From NCBI GenBank assembly GCA_044227095.1, contig JBGAFV010000001.1:4526001-4590000 (forward strand): DNA of 64,000 nt, read 5' to 3'. A program made the position numbers and the translations under genes. The DNA is from JACMLD01 sp044227095 (GTDB lineage: Bacteria > Bacteroidota > Bacteroidia > Chitinophagales > Chitinophagaceae). Numbering within the stretch: position 1 is the stretch's first letter; each line of letters begins with the position of its first letter. This document shows positions 1 through 8,753 of this stretch, one piece after another. The notes below the pieces were generated by a model. The model was not told the origin of the DNA. It ran no database searches and saw nothing but the letters and a program-made list of their open reading frames with translations.

Positions 1-981
1 CAGCGCTTTTTCGAATGTATACGATCCTTCCTGCGTCATTCCCCAACTAAAACTGGGAATATACTTGGGTGATAGCCCATTGCCAAAAACATTGGCGCAC
101 ACTCCTACAACAGTTCCGGTGTTGAAAGAGGTATTAATAGCAGCCCGGGAATAATCGCCCATCAGCAAACCGCATTTTATTCCTGCCATTACAAATGCTT
201 TATCTGCTTCGCTCCAGATTTTTATATTGCTGGCCGTATTTTTTATATTGGAATTTGTTGTACCTGCGCCAAGATTGCACCACTCGCCTATTACACTATC
301 GCCAAGGTAACCATCGTGGGCTTTATTGCTGTAACCAAACACTACAGAATTTTTTATTTCTCCACCTACAAGGCTATACGGACCAATAGTAGTGGCACCA
401 TAAATACGTGCACCCATTTTAACTGCAGCACCTTCGCACAATGCAAATGGCCCGCGGATAGAAGCACCTTCCATAATTTCTGCATTCCTTCCAATATAAA
501 TTGGGCCTGCAGCTGCATTAAGAATGCAATACTGCAATTTTGCGCCTTCTTCTATAAAAACATTTTCAGGATTATCGCAAACTACCATTGGCGGAACAGC
601 CTGAGAAACCCTTCCTTCTGTAATCAACTTAAAATCTTCTCTTATTGCCCAATCGTTGTATTCAAAAATTTGCCAGGGATGTTCTATTATTTTAAGCGTG
701 GATTGTTTTAAAAAATCATCCTGTGAATAATTGCCTTTTAATAAATCTTCTACAAAGGCTTTGCTGGGAACAATATTGCCTGCAAAAACAACAGGTTGTG
801 TTTCGGATGAAGGTGGATCAAGATATTCATCACCATTCACAGTTACTTTTATACCAAGAAGTTTCTCCCATTTTTGCCTGATTGTAAGAATGCCGATTCT
901 TATATCTGCTGAAGAACGCGTAAGCGTAAAAGGAAAAAGATGCCTGCGTGTATGTGTATCGTCGAGAACCAGTTGAATCAT
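1..981 (-). CDS. GlmU-like putative sugar nucleotidyltransferase / hexapeptide acyltransferase (3' end outside window)
   Basis: The frame is open from ATG at 981 to the window edge, so the C-terminus is missing (327 codons visible). It matches the alternative GlmU-type family of Bacteroidota: a divergent N-terminal nucleotidyltransferase half followed by a left-handed beta-helix half. The helix half shows hexapeptide-like repeats, for example 'IYIGRNAEIMEGASIRGP', then the signature with 'NSVVFGYSNKAHDGYLG' and 'GEWCNLGAGTTNSNIKN' at about residues 225-265. By family it should work on hexosamine-1-phosphate and UDP-sugar synthesis for peptidoglycan or surface polysaccharide in the cytoplasm; the exact substrate cannot be told from sequence. 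It is transcribed in the same direction as L31, with the L31 terminator between them, so it probably has its own promoter. Confidence 0.85.
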   Translation of the reverse strand, partial: MIQLVLDDTHTRRHLFPFTLTRSSADIRIGILTIRQKWEKLLGIKVTVNGDEYLDPPSSETQPVVFAGNIVPSKAFVEDLLKGNYSQDDFLKQSTLKIIEHPWQIFEYNDWAIREDFKLITEGRVSQAVPPMVVCDNPENVFIEEGAKLQYCILNAAAGPIYIGRNAEIMEGASIRGPFALCEGAAVKMGARIYGATTIGPYSLVGGEIKNSVVFGYSNKAHDGYLGDSVIGEWCNLGAGTTNSNIKNTASNIKIWSEADKAFVMAGIKCGLLMGDYSRAAINTSFNTGTVVGVCANVFGNGLSPKYIPSFSWGMTQEGSYTFEKAL

Positions 982-1059
982 AACTTAAAAATACAATAAA
1001 GTTGATTGGGAGATTGCTTTTGTCCAAATCTCCTGTGTAACAATACAGTTCTTAAACAA

Positions 1060-1091
1060 AAATCCCTTCGCAAAAAATTACGAAGGGATTT
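1060..1091 (-). terminator. Rho-independent terminator of the L31 gene
   Basis: AAATCCCTTCG (1060-1070) and CGAAGGGATTT (1081-1091) form a perfect 11-bp stem with a 10-nt loop. Read on the minus strand the stem runs into a T-rich tail. It lies 43 bp past the L31 stop codon. Confidence 0.85.
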
Positions 1092-1133
1092 AAATATTCT
1101 TACAACAAAAAATTATAACAACTTTGTTTGTTC

Positions 1134-1382
1134 TTATTTCTTGGCGTATTTTTTCTTGAACTTGTCAATACGTCCTGCAGTATCTACCAGCATTTTCTGA
1201 CCAGTGAAGAACGGATGCGACATACTTGAAATTTCCAATTTCACCAGCGGGTATTCATTACCATCTTCCCATTTTACTGTTTCTTTTGTAGCAGCAGTAG
1301 AGCGGCTTAAAAATGAATGACCATTACTCATGTCTTTGAAAACAACGAACCGGTAACTTTCCGGGTGGAGACCTTTTTTCAT
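1134..1382 (-). CDS. rpmE: 50S ribosomal protein L31, type B
   Basis: An 82-residue protein beginning MKKGLHPESYRFVVFKDMS, with the type-B hallmarks: the 'GHSFLSRST' stretch, 'SSMSHPFFTGQ' near residue 57 and a lysine-rich C-terminal tail. The CxxC zinc ribbon of type A L31 is absent, which is the type-B (zinc-independent) form. It is a component of the 50S subunit at the intersubunit bridge. It is monocistronic, with its own terminator downstream. Length and start are as expected for the family. Confidence 0.97.
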   Translation of the reverse strand: MKKGLHPESYRFVVFKDMSNGHSFLSRSTAATKETVKWEDGNEYPLVKLEISSMSHPFFTGQKMLVDTAGRIDKFKKKYAKK

Positions 1383-1481
1383 ACTTCTTTATTTTTAAGG
1401 AAGCACGGATTTTGCCGTACTTTTTGTTTACAAGGCCGCAAAAATAGCACCTAAATGCTTAATTGCCAAACCATATTTGCT

Positions 1482-1973
1482 TTAGTTGCGCATATTGTCA
1501 AACTGAAGGGGCAATCCCAAGTCTGATGTACGGCATAATTGCATAATTGCCTGCAAATCATCTATTTTTTTACCAGTCACCCTTACAATATCATCCATTA
1601 TCTGGGCCTGTACTTTTAAACCACTGTCTTTTATCAGCTTTACAATCTTTTTAGAATCTTCCTGTTTCAGGCCATTTCTTACCTGTACTTCCTTTTTTAC
1701 AGTTTTACCGCTTGGGTAAGCATCTTTAGACATATCAAACGCCTCGGGGGAAATCCCCTGCTTGTGGGCACGGTTTATCAGCACATCAAGCAATTGCCGC
1801 ATCTTCATATCATCGTCGGTCTCAATATTCAGCTTAAATTCTTTTTTGTTGAGATCAATCACCACATGTGCATCTTTAAAATCAAACCTGTTGGTGATTT
1901 CTTTTTTTACAACATTAACCGCATTGTCCAGCGCCTGGCCATCTACTTTACTTAAAATATCAACTGAAGGCAT
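1482..1973 (-). CDS. yajQ: YajQ family nucleotide-binding protein (UPF0234)
   Basis: A 163-residue protein starting MPSVDILSKVDGQALDNAVN and containing 'KEITNRFDFKD' at about residues 24-34. It ends with 'LQAIMQLCRTSDLGLPLQFDNMR', of which the 'DLGLPLQF' core is typical of YajQ. Family members are cytoplasmic; some bind cyclic di-GMP and act as transcriptional co-regulators, and others have been reported to bind nucleic acids. Which applies here is unknown. It is separated from its minus-strand neighbours by about 100 and 200 bp, so it is probably transcribed alone. Confidence 0.93.
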   Translation of the reverse strand: MPSVDILSKVDGQALDNAVNVVKKEITNRFDFKDAHVVIDLNKKEFKLNIETDDDMKMRQLLDVLINRAHKQGISPEAFDMSKDAYPSGKTVKKEVQVRNGLKQEDSKKIVKLIKDSGLKVQAQIMDDIVRVTGKKIDDLQAIMQLCRTSDLGLPLQFDNMRN

Positions 1974-2080
1974 AACAAAAGTATTTAGTGTGGATGATTT
2001 AGTATTGAGACTTGCAGGTTCAAATGTAAGACTAAGAGAACAAAGAGAAAAAGGGAAAAGAAATTGCTTTTATCCCACAA

Positions 2081-2113
2081 AAAAAAGAAGAGGACATCGT
2101 GTCCCCTTCTTTC
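2081..2113 (-). terminator. Terminator downstream of the first TonB-dependent receptor gene
   Basis: On the minus strand GAAAGAAGgGGACA pairs with TGTCCtCTTCTTT across a CGA loop and is followed by a run of eight T. It starts about 60 bp past the receptor stop codon. A wider pair of arms (about 2034-2048 and 2138-2152, the AGAGAACAAAGAG type) encloses the hairpin. Confidence 0.8.
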
Positions 2114-2173
2114 AAATATTCAATACTAAAAATGCTGTCTCTTTGTTCTCTTTCTCTCTTCCTTTCCCCTAGC

Positions 2174-4657
2174 TTACTGCTGTGCACCCCCTGCCCTGTT
2201 TTGCTCATCGCTGGCAGCACTGTTTCTTTTGCGGGCTTGTGGCACACCAGACTTACCAAAGCGGTAACTGAAAGTAACTGTAAGGCTGCGGTTATCCCAT
2301 TTGTTGTAAATCTTCATATCAATATCTCCATAGCTGGTGTGGCCCCTGTACACCTGCCAATGAAACGGATCACGTATGTTCAACCGCACTGTACCTTTTC
2401 CTTTCATAATTGTTTTTTGTCCGCCTACGCTCATAAAATACATCGGGTCGCTGATGCTTAGCTGTTCTACTGTTTTGCCACGATAAAAACCACTTAACTC
2501 TGCACTCCATCCTTTTTTAAACGTGAAAGTATTGGAAAGATTTACTGTGAATGAAGTATTACTAACTTCTAAAGGATCTATCTTTTTTGAAATTGAATTA
2601 TAATAAGTTCCGGTATATTTATTATTGAACACATTGGCAAATGCATTTATACTCCACCATTTAGCAGGTTTAATAGGAGCATTGATAGAGATGCCGTAAT
2701 TCCTGAACCTTGCAACATTATCTGTAGTAAGATAAGTGATGCGTTTTTCTGTATTCTGTTTCAGTATTTGAGAAATAACATCATCAGTAATTCCATAGCT
2801 GATGGTGGTAGTAAATCCGCCTTTATAAGAATGCCTTAATTCAAAATTGTTTGAATATTGTGGCAACAAATATGGATTACCCTGGCGGTAAGTGAGTGAA
2901 TCAAGAAACCAGATAAACGGATTCAGATCCTGGTAATTAGGCCGCTCAATTCTTCTGCCATAGGTAAATGTAAATGTGTTGTTTTTGTTTGCTTCGTAAT
3001 TAAGGTAGAAAGTTGGAAACAGGCTGGTATATTTTCTTGTAAAAGAAGAATCGTTTAAAACCTGGTTTCCTTTAGAAGTAGTATTTTCTAAACGCAACCC
3101 TGCCTGTGTGCTCCACTTGTTCCATTTTTTATTAATGCTCACATAAGCTGCATTGATATTTTCCTCGTAAATAAAATGATTGGAACGTGCATCTGGCTCC
3201 CATCCGCTGCCAGTATTTCTCTGGTAGTCTACAGTGTTATCACTCTTTACATAGCTTACTTTAAAACCTGCATCAAAGCGCATATTCTTTTTCATGGGAT
3301 GAGTGAAGTCTGACTTAGCAGAGTAAATATTAATTACGCTTGGTATATTGCCTTGTAAAGTAAGGTTACCGGTTTTGCTACCGCTTTGGTCATATACTTC
3401 TGTTACCAGGGTTGACAAATTGGTACTATTGTAACCAATATAATCAAGATCTGCAGTAAGCTCTGTGCCCAGTGTATCAAATGTATGTTTATAATTAAAG
3501 TTGCCTGAGTAATTCCAGAAAGTGATTTTGTTGCTGGTAGAAGATTTAAGCACATTCAGTACAGTTTCATCGGGCAAAGAAATAGTCTGTGTGCTGTATG
3601 GCCTGGGTCTTCCAAAAAATCCAAAACCATTTACTACCACACCAAAAACATTTTTTTTATTCGCATAATAATCCAACCCAACTTTTAGTGTGTGGTTATT
3701 ATTGCGCATGTTCATTTCTGTTTGCGAACTGGAAGATGAGTTCAGTGTTCCGTCTGGGTTAAAAAATTTACGATCGATATCCAAATCAGCTTTCCCTTCA
3801 CGATAATTGAAATTATAATTACCAAACAAATTCATTTTGCCTTTGCGGTAATTAAGGTTAATGCTGGTTGTTTGTTTCAGCGGATAGAGATAGCTGTCGT
3901 TTCTTTTGTAAAGGCCGATAGTTCCCCCGGCAGTAATGCTGCCATTCATCCCATCACTTTTATTTTTTTTGGTTTTAATATTGATAATGCCTGAATTGCC
4001 CGATGCATCATATTTGGCAGGTGGGTTTGGCATTATTTCAATCTGATCCAAAGCTGATGCTGGCAGGTTCTTTAATACGTTGGCAAGATCTGCAGCAGAA
4101 AGATAGGTTGGCTTTCCATCCATCATTACAATAACACCCTGCTTGCCTTTTAAACTGATATTACCATCATTGTCTACTGTTATGCCTGGAGATTTCTCAA
4201 GCACTTCCATTGCAGTTGCACCAGCATTGGTAGGCGCTGCTTCTACATTGATAACAGTACGATCAATTTTTTGCTCTATTAAAGGTTTACGTGCAGTAAC
4301 GGTAACACCGCTCAATTCTTTAGAGCTTGCCGCTAATTGTATGGCAGGAACCTGCACAGACATTTTATCTGCAGTTAACTCTACAGCTTCTGTATTTTTT
4401 GAAGTAAAGGCAACAGCTGAAACAGAAAGAATGTATTTGCCGGCGGCAATCTTTTCTATTTCATACAAACCTTGTTTGTTGGTAACAGCAGCTTTTATTA
4501 GTGTTTTGTTATCGGCTTTTAATAACTGTACTGTTGCAGCTTCAATAGGTTTTTGTGAAGCATCTGTAATTGTGCCGGTAATTTTTCCTGTTTTTCCCTG
4601 TGAAAACAGGCAAAAAGAAAATAAGGATAAGGCAATAATGGAAAATATTTTTTTCAT
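2174..4657 (-). CDS. TonB-dependent receptor / outer membrane beta-barrel family protein
   Basis: An 827-residue outer-membrane protein. I chose the ATG at 4657 because it gives a classical signal peptide (MKKIFSIIALSLFSFCLFSQ); an upstream ATG at 4714 only adds a non-hydrophobic leader. After the signal comes a carboxypeptidase-regulatory-like beta-sandwich (about residues 22-100, 'ITGTITDASQKPIEAATV'). A plug follows with 'EVLEKSPGITVDNDGNISLKG' split around residue 150 and 'NPPAKYDASGNSGIINIKTKK' ending near residue 230, then a C-terminal barrel of the 'outer membrane protein beta-barrel family'. No SusD partner is next to it, so a classical glycan-uptake pair is not indicated and the ligand is unknown. 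It is a close paralogue of the next gene, probably from a tandem duplication. The C-terminus has a short Ala/Gly/Gln tail after the barrel. Confidence 0.9.
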   Translation of the reverse strand: MKKIFSIIALSLFSFCLFSQGKTGKITGTITDASQKPIEAATVQLLKADNKTLIKAAVTNKQGLYEIEKIAAGKYILSVSAVAFTSKNTEAVELTADKMSVQVPAIQLAASSKELSGVTVTARKPLIEQKIDRTVINVEAAPTNAGATAMEVLEKSPGITVDNDGNISLKGKQGVIVMMDGKPTYLSAADLANVLKNLPASALDQIEIMPNPPAKYDASGNSGIINIKTKKNKSDGMNGSITAGGTIGLYKRNDSYLYPLKQTTSINLNYRKGKMNLFGNYNFNYREGKADLDIDRKFFNPDGTLNSSSSSQTEMNMRNNNHTLKVGLDYYANKKNVFGVVVNGFGFFGRPRPYSTQTISLPDETVLNVLKSSTSNKITFWNYSGNFNYKHTFDTLGTELTADLDYIGYNSTNLSTLVTEVYDQSGSKTGNLTLQGNIPSVINIYSAKSDFTHPMKKNMRFDAGFKVSYVKSDNTVDYQRNTGSGWEPDARSNHFIYEENINAAYVSINKKWNKWSTQAGLRLENTTSKGNQVLNDSSFTRKYTSLFPTFYLNYEANKNNTFTFTYGRRIERPNYQDLNPFIWFLDSLTYRQGNPYLLPQYSNNFELRHSYKGGFTTTISYGITDDVISQILKQNTEKRITYLTTDNVARFRNYGISINAPIKPAKWWSINAFANVFNNKYTGTYYNSISKKIDPLEVSNTSFTVNLSNTFTFKKGWSAELSGFYRGKTVEQLSISDPMYFMSVGGQKTIMKGKGTVRLNIRDPFHWQVYRGHTSYGDIDMKIYNKWDNRSLTVTFSYRFGKSGVPQARKRNSAASDEQNRAGGAQQ

Positions 4658-4823
4658 AGCAGTTCTTTTATATTTTAAAGCGTTTCTCTCAATTGCGAAA
4701 GTGCATTGATTCAATCAGGTTATAAACTCAATTCTGGATGAAGGGAACTATTTTGTTTTCAATACACAAGCGGTTAATTTCAGGTACGAAAGAAGCGTTA
4801 ATCTTATCAAGTGCCTTTTTTAG

Positions 4824-4906
4824 TAGTCGTTAGTCTTCAGTCTGTAGTCAATAGTCAGCACAAAGGGCTTTGACTAACGACTATGGACCAACGACTCCCG
4901 ACTAAT
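4824..4906. repeat. Phased 7-bp repeats: AGTCNNN x5 facing GACYNNN x5
   Basis: AGTC occurs at 4825, 4832, 4839, 4846 and 4853, exactly every 7 bp. After a short spacer the complement GACT occurs at 4872, 4879, 4893 and 4900, with GACC at 4886, again every 7 bp. TAGTCGTTAGTC (4824-4835) and GACTAACGACTA (4872-4883) are perfect 12-bp inverted repeats. The block fills the gap between the two receptor genes and runs into the stop codon of the upstream one. Confidence 0.8.
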
Positions 4907-7361
4907 TATTCCCTCCCGCCTTTACACGGTTTTGTTCTTCATCTGCACCACCTTTTTTGCGGTTGTTTTGTGGGCCTTTCAATGGTTTTCCAAAGCGATA
5001 AGTAAAGGAAATGCCGGCCACTCTTGAATCCCGTATATTGCTAAACGTTGCTTCTGTTTGCTGAAAGTTGATATTGCCTTTTACTTTATTGGTGTAGAAT
5101 ATATCCCTGATGTTTAAACGCACACTGCCTTTTCCTTTCATTACTTGTTTAGATATGCCTGCAGAAGCCTGGCCAAGTGGCATAATTTCAAGCTGCCCTT
5201 CTATACCTTTTGTTCTGTAAAATCCACTCAGTTCTGCACTCCAGCCTTTGCCAAAACTGAACTGGTTGTTTACATTAAACAATACATTTGATGCACTTAC
5301 TTTTAATTCTTCCTGGTACAATACACCCTGGAAATAACTGTAGTTATAATTGCCATAGAGGTTTGCGTTCCACCATTTAAAAAACTTAACCTGTGCACTT
5401 ATGCTAATACCTGCATTTTGGCGCTGACCAATATTTCCCTGGCGAACGATAGTAGCATAACCTTTCTGTTCAAATGTTTCTGTAAAGAAATTTTCTGTTT
5501 TACTATAGTTAACTGTTGTTGTAAGAAATCCTTTAAAAGTGTGGCTTAACTCAATATTGTTTGTGTATTGTGGTTTAAGAAATGGGTTGCCCGCCTGGTA
5601 AGTATAATTATCAAGGAAGAACAAGAATGGATTTAAATCCTGGTAGGCCGGCCTGTCTATTCTTCTGCCAATTGACAAACCAAACTGGTTACTTTTATCA
5701 GCAGCATAAGAAATAAATACTGTTGGAAAAAGATTGTTGTAAGATTTGGTGAATGATGAATCAGACCCCGGCCTTTGCGCATTACCAAACTGGTGGCCTT
5801 TATAATTTGTATTCTCAAAACGAAGACCAGCCTGCACGCCTATTTTTTTAAATTGCCTGTTGTAATTAATATAAGCTGCATTTACATTTTCTGTGTATTG
5901 AAAACGGTTAGTTTTATCGTAATCTACATAGTTTGACCCGCCTACTACATTAAAGTAATTGGCTTCATTGTCTGTATTTACATAACTGCTTTTTACACCT
6001 GCTTCAAGCTTAGCCTCTTTTTTAAGCGGGTGGGTATAATCTGCTTTGGCTGAATAAATATTAATGCTAACTGGCAACTCACTGTACAAATCTGCCCTAT
6101 ACTTCTCAGTCATATCCGGATAGTAGGATATATTGGTGAAATTTTGTTTGTTGTGCGAGCGATAAGTTGCATAGTCTACATCCGCAGTTATTTCACGACC
6201 TGTAGAATCAAATTGGTGGCGCAGGTTAAGGTTGAGGGCGCCATTTTTCCATTTGTCTTTCATGTCTGCAGTTGATTTTACAATTGAATCAACTTCTCCT
6301 GCGGGATTTTTAAGATAAGATGTGTTATAGTTGTAGAACTTTTCGGGGTTCATAAAACCTGAAGCAACAAAGCCAACAGTTGTTTTCTTAGTAATAAAGA
6401 AATCCATGCCGAGTTTAAGGGTATTATTAATGTTGGTCCTTGGCATAAATGCGGACTGATCAAACATTGCAGTTACTATTTTACCGTCTACCGTTTTATA
6501 AGTACGGTGTATATCCAGTTGCTGAAAACTATTGTTCCTGTTATAACTGTAGTTCATAAAAGCATTGTACTTTCCATTGCGGTAGTTAAGGTTAAGGCTT
6601 TCATTGGTTCTTGCATATACGCCCTGAGAATAACCTGCAGTTGCGCTGCCATTAAATCCTTTTGCTTTGTTCTTTTTTGTTTTTATGTTGATAATACCAG
6701 AATTGCCCGCTGCATCATATTTTGCAGGCGGATTGGTCATAATTTCTATCTGGTCAAGTTGGTTAGCATTCATGTTTTTTAAAAGGTTCACCAGGTCGGC
6801 ACCACTGAGATAGGAAGGCTTTCCATCAATATATACCTGCACACCCTGCTTTCCTTTAAGGCTGATGCTTCCATCTTTATCAACAGTAATACCCGGAGAT
6901 TTTTCAAGTACTTCAAGCGCACTTGCACCTGCATTGGAAACCGCAGCATCTACATTAACAACAGTTCTATCTATATGCTGCTCAATTAATGGTTTTCTGG
7001 CAACAACAGTAACACCAGCAAGATCTTTTGAAGCAGGCACCAATTCTATGGTTTTCAGTTCAACAGAAATATTTGCTTCATTAATTACAAAGGTTTCAGA
7101 AAACGCTTTTTTATGGCCCACTGCAGAAACTGCTACCATATAACTTCCTTCGGGAATATCTTCAAATTGAAAATTGCCGTCTTTGTTGGCGGCACCCATT
7201 TTTGCAATAGATGAGTCTTTAGAATGCATTAATGTAATGGTTGCAGATTCAATCAATTTCTGGCTGCCGTCTATTACATGGCCTTTAATGATGCCTTTTG
7301 TTTGGGCCTGGCTTACTAATGCAAAACACATTGTTATCATCAGCCCTAAAATCTTCTTCAT
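4902..7361 (-). CDS. TonB-dependent receptor / outer membrane beta-barrel family protein (paralogue)
   Basis: An 819-residue protein with a signal peptide (MKKILGLMITMCFALVSQAQ). The domain order matches its downstream neighbour: carboxypeptidase-regulatory-like domain ('IIKGHVIDGSQKLIESATIT'), plug ('EVLEKSPGITVDKDGSISLKG', 'NPPAKYDAAGNSGIINIKTKK', each about 20 residues) and barrel. The final strand region reads 'VAGISFTYRFGKPLKG' before a charged Asn/Lys/Gly tail. Plug and C-terminal segments are highly similar to the neighbour, while the extracellular-loop regions differ, as expected for duplicated receptors with diverged ligands. TonB/ExbBD are not in the window. The upstream gap 7362-7710 faces the ArsR operon. 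Confidence 0.9.
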   Translation of the reverse strand: MKKILGLMITMCFALVSQAQTKGIIKGHVIDGSQKLIESATITLMHSKDSSIAKMGAANKDGNFQFEDIPEGSYMVAVSAVGHKKAFSETFVINEANISVELKTIELVPASKDLAGVTVVARKPLIEQHIDRTVVNVDAAVSNAGASALEVLEKSPGITVDKDGSISLKGKQGVQVYIDGKPSYLSGADLVNLLKNMNANQLDQIEIMTNPPAKYDAAGNSGIINIKTKKNKAKGFNGSATAGYSQGVYARTNESLNLNYRNGKYNAFMNYSYNRNNSFQQLDIHRTYKTVDGKIVTAMFDQSAFMPRTNINNTLKLGMDFFITKKTTVGFVASGFMNPEKFYNYNTSYLKNPAGEVDSIVKSTADMKDKWKNGALNLNLRHQFDSTGREITADVDYATYRSHNKQNFTNISYYPDMTEKYRADLYSELPVSINIYSAKADYTHPLKKEAKLEAGVKSSYVNTDNEANYFNVVGGSNYVDYDKTNRFQYTENVNAAYINYNRQFKKIGVQAGLRFENTNYKGHQFGNAQRPGSDSSFTKSYNNLFPTVFISYAADKSNQFGLSIGRRIDRPAYQDLNPFLFFLDNYTYQAGNPFLKPQYTNNIELSHTFKGFLTTTVNYSKTENFFTETFEQKGYATIVRQGNIGQRQNAGISISAQVKFFKWWNANLYGNYNYSYFQGVLYQEELKVSASNVLFNVNNQFSFGKGWSAELSGFYRTKGIEGQLEIMPLGQASAGISKQVMKGKGSVRLNIRDIFYTNKVKGNINFQQTEATFSNIRDSRVAGISFTYRFGKPLKGPQNNRKKGGADEEQNRVKAGGNN

Positions 7362-7647
7362 AAATTAGCTTTATATATTGGTTGGTACTTTGTTTTTATT
7401 ATTACACTCCAAAAATAAGTACTATGCAATGCAAAGAACATTGTATAATGTCAGATGGTATATTAAGTTGATAATTGGTAGTTAATTGGCATTGAATTGA
7501 GACGCAGCAGCCTGAACTGGGTTACAATTGATGTAGGTTTTAGGACAAAAGGCAATAATTGCCGATGGCTGGAATATGTTCTTACCTCAGCCTTATTTTA
7601 TAAAGGATACAACGAAAATTACTTTCAGAAAATAATTTAAAATAAAA

Positions 7648-7695
7648 TTTGCGCAACTTAAAAGTTGCGTATATATTTGCAACCTACAAGTTGCA
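7648..7695 (+). promoter_or_regulatory. Promoter with two ArsR-type operators
   Basis: A Bacteroidota-type promoter: TTTG (7648-7651), a 20-bp spacer, then TATATTTG (7672-7679) matching TAnnTTTG. Operator 1, CGCAACTT-AA-AAGTTGCG (7652-7669), is a perfect dyad filling the spacer. Operator 2, TGCAACcT-AC-AAGTTGCA (7678-7695), has one mismatched pair and overlaps the -7 box and predicted start site. Dyad centres are 26 bp apart. This placement fits steric repression by the product of the next gene. The rest of 7362-7647 shows nothing else I can identify. Confidence 0.75.
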
Positions 7696-7710
7696 CATTA
7701 AATATTGAAC

Positions 7711-8031
7711 ATGAAACAAGACATATTTCAGGCCATAGCAGATCCAACCCGAAGGGCCATTCTTGCTTTAATTGCTATTCAGGCCCTAACGCCTAATGTA
7801 ATGGCAGAAAAATTTGAAATGAGCCGGCAGGCAGTATCAAAGCATATAAAAGTGTTGCAAGAATGCGATTTGATAAAACCCCAGCCTTCCGGCAGGGAAA
7901 TTTATTATCACCTTAATCCACAAAAAATGCAGGAGCTAGACATATGGCTAGACCAATTCCGAAAAATTTGGGAGGCCCGCTTTAATCAACTTGACCAAGT
8001 ATTATCAACAATAAAAAACCAGAAAAAATGA
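7711..8031 (+). CDS. ArsR-family winged-helix transcriptional regulator
   Basis: 106 residues from the ATG at 7711 (an upstream in-frame TTG at 7705 overlaps the leader and is unlikely). It starts MKQDIFQAIADPTRRAILAL and carries the helix-turn-helix region 'MSRQAVSKHIKVLQECDLI' at about residues 37-55, followed by the wing 'PQPSGREIYYHLNP'. There are no metal-binding cysteine pairs, which fits the non-metal group of ArsR proteins that sit beside SRPBCC/AHSA1 genes. It overlaps the following gene by ATGA, so the two are translationally coupled. It probably represses its own operon through the two dyads just upstream. Confidence 0.92.
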   Translation: MKQDIFQAIADPTRRAILALIAIQALTPNVMAEKFEMSRQAVSKHIKVLQECDLIKPQPSGREIYYHLNPQKMQELDIWLDQFRKIWEARFNQLDQVLSTIKNQKK

Positions 8032-8528
8032 AGAACAATTCTCCCTTTGATTTTGTGCTGGACAAGGCTACAAAAACGGTAGTAGTAACCATGGAATTTA
8101 ATGCAGACCTGGCCCTGGTTTGGGATGCTTTTACAAAACCTGAAATCCTGGATCAATGGTATGCACCCAAACCATTTATTTCAAAAACAAAATACATGGA
8201 TTTTAAAGTTGGCGGCAGGAGATTTTATGCTATGGTAAGTCCTGAAGGACAAGAGCGTTGGTCAATTCAGAAATATACTTCTATTAGTCCTAAAACCAAT
8301 TTCAAAATGTTTAATGCTTTTGCAGACGAAAATGAAAATCCTCAATTGCCAGGTTCTGATTGGGATTTAAATTTCAGCGAACAAAATGGAACAACAACAG
8401 TGAATATTAGCATTTACAATGAATCGCTTGAACGCCTGGAGAAAATGATTGAAATGGGCTTTAAAGAAGGATTTACTGCGGCATTAAACTCCTTGAACGA
8501 GTTATTGAAAACTTTATCTAAAAAATGA
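8028..8528 (+). CDS. SRPBCC / AHSA1-like domain protein
   Basis: 166 residues. It has the START/AHA1-type fold signature: 'VVVTMEFNADLALVWDAFTKPEILDQWY' broken into the N-terminal strand and helix (about residues 18-45), a central 'VGGRRFYAMVSPEG', and a C-terminal helix 'GFTAALNSLNELLKTL'. Such proteins bind hydrophobic ligands and are nearly always found with an ArsR gene of the preceding type. The overlap with ArsR (ATGA) and with the next gene (ATGA) puts all three in one operon. Ligand and role are unknown. Confidence 0.88.
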   Translation: MKNNSPFDFVLDKATKTVVVTMEFNADLALVWDAFTKPEILDQWYAPKPFISKTKYMDFKVGGRRFYAMVSPEGQERWSIQKYTSISPKTNFKMFNAFADENENPQLPGSDWDLNFSEQNGTTTVNISIYNESLERLEKMIEMGFKEGFTAALNSLNELLKTLSKK

Positions 8529-8734
8529 TTTACATTTTTAAAACATCAGTTAAAACAAAAATGCAGGTAAAAAAACTCAAACCGCATATTGATAAAAAAC
8601 TGCCAAAAGCAAAATGGAATTTCGATCTTACAGATTGCGATAAGATTTTACGTATCGACAGTGAAGAAAATATTGTTTTGAGAACAATAGACTTGCTAAC
8701 TATTCACAAATTTTATTGTGAAGAATTGAAATAA
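8525..8734 (+). CDS. Small conserved-looking protein, HMA-like fold possible
   Basis: 69 residues overlapping the SRPBCC gene by ATGA, which supports real translation. The layout is a beta strand (IYIFKTSV), a lysine-rich helix (MQVKKLKPHIDKKL), a strand (KWNFDLTDCDKILRID), a helix and a strand, resembling the heavy-metal-associated ferredoxin-like fold. It lacks the CxxC metal site; only two non-paired cysteines are present. I do not assign a function. Its place in the ArsR-SRPBCC-VOC operon is the main evidence for its role. Confidence 0.6.
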   Translation: MIYIFKTSVKTKMQVKKLKPHIDKKLPKAKWNFDLTDCDKILRIDSEENIVLRTIDLLTIHKFYCEELK

Positions 8735-8753
8735 TAAATAAAAATTAAAAACT

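Noticed and set aside
4143..4709. Plus-strand frame opposite the first TonB-dependent receptor gene, and similar long antisense frames under the second receptor (6865-7143)
   Set aside because: These are antisense shadows of the well-supported receptor genes with no family resemblance, and they would remove the receptors' signal peptides.
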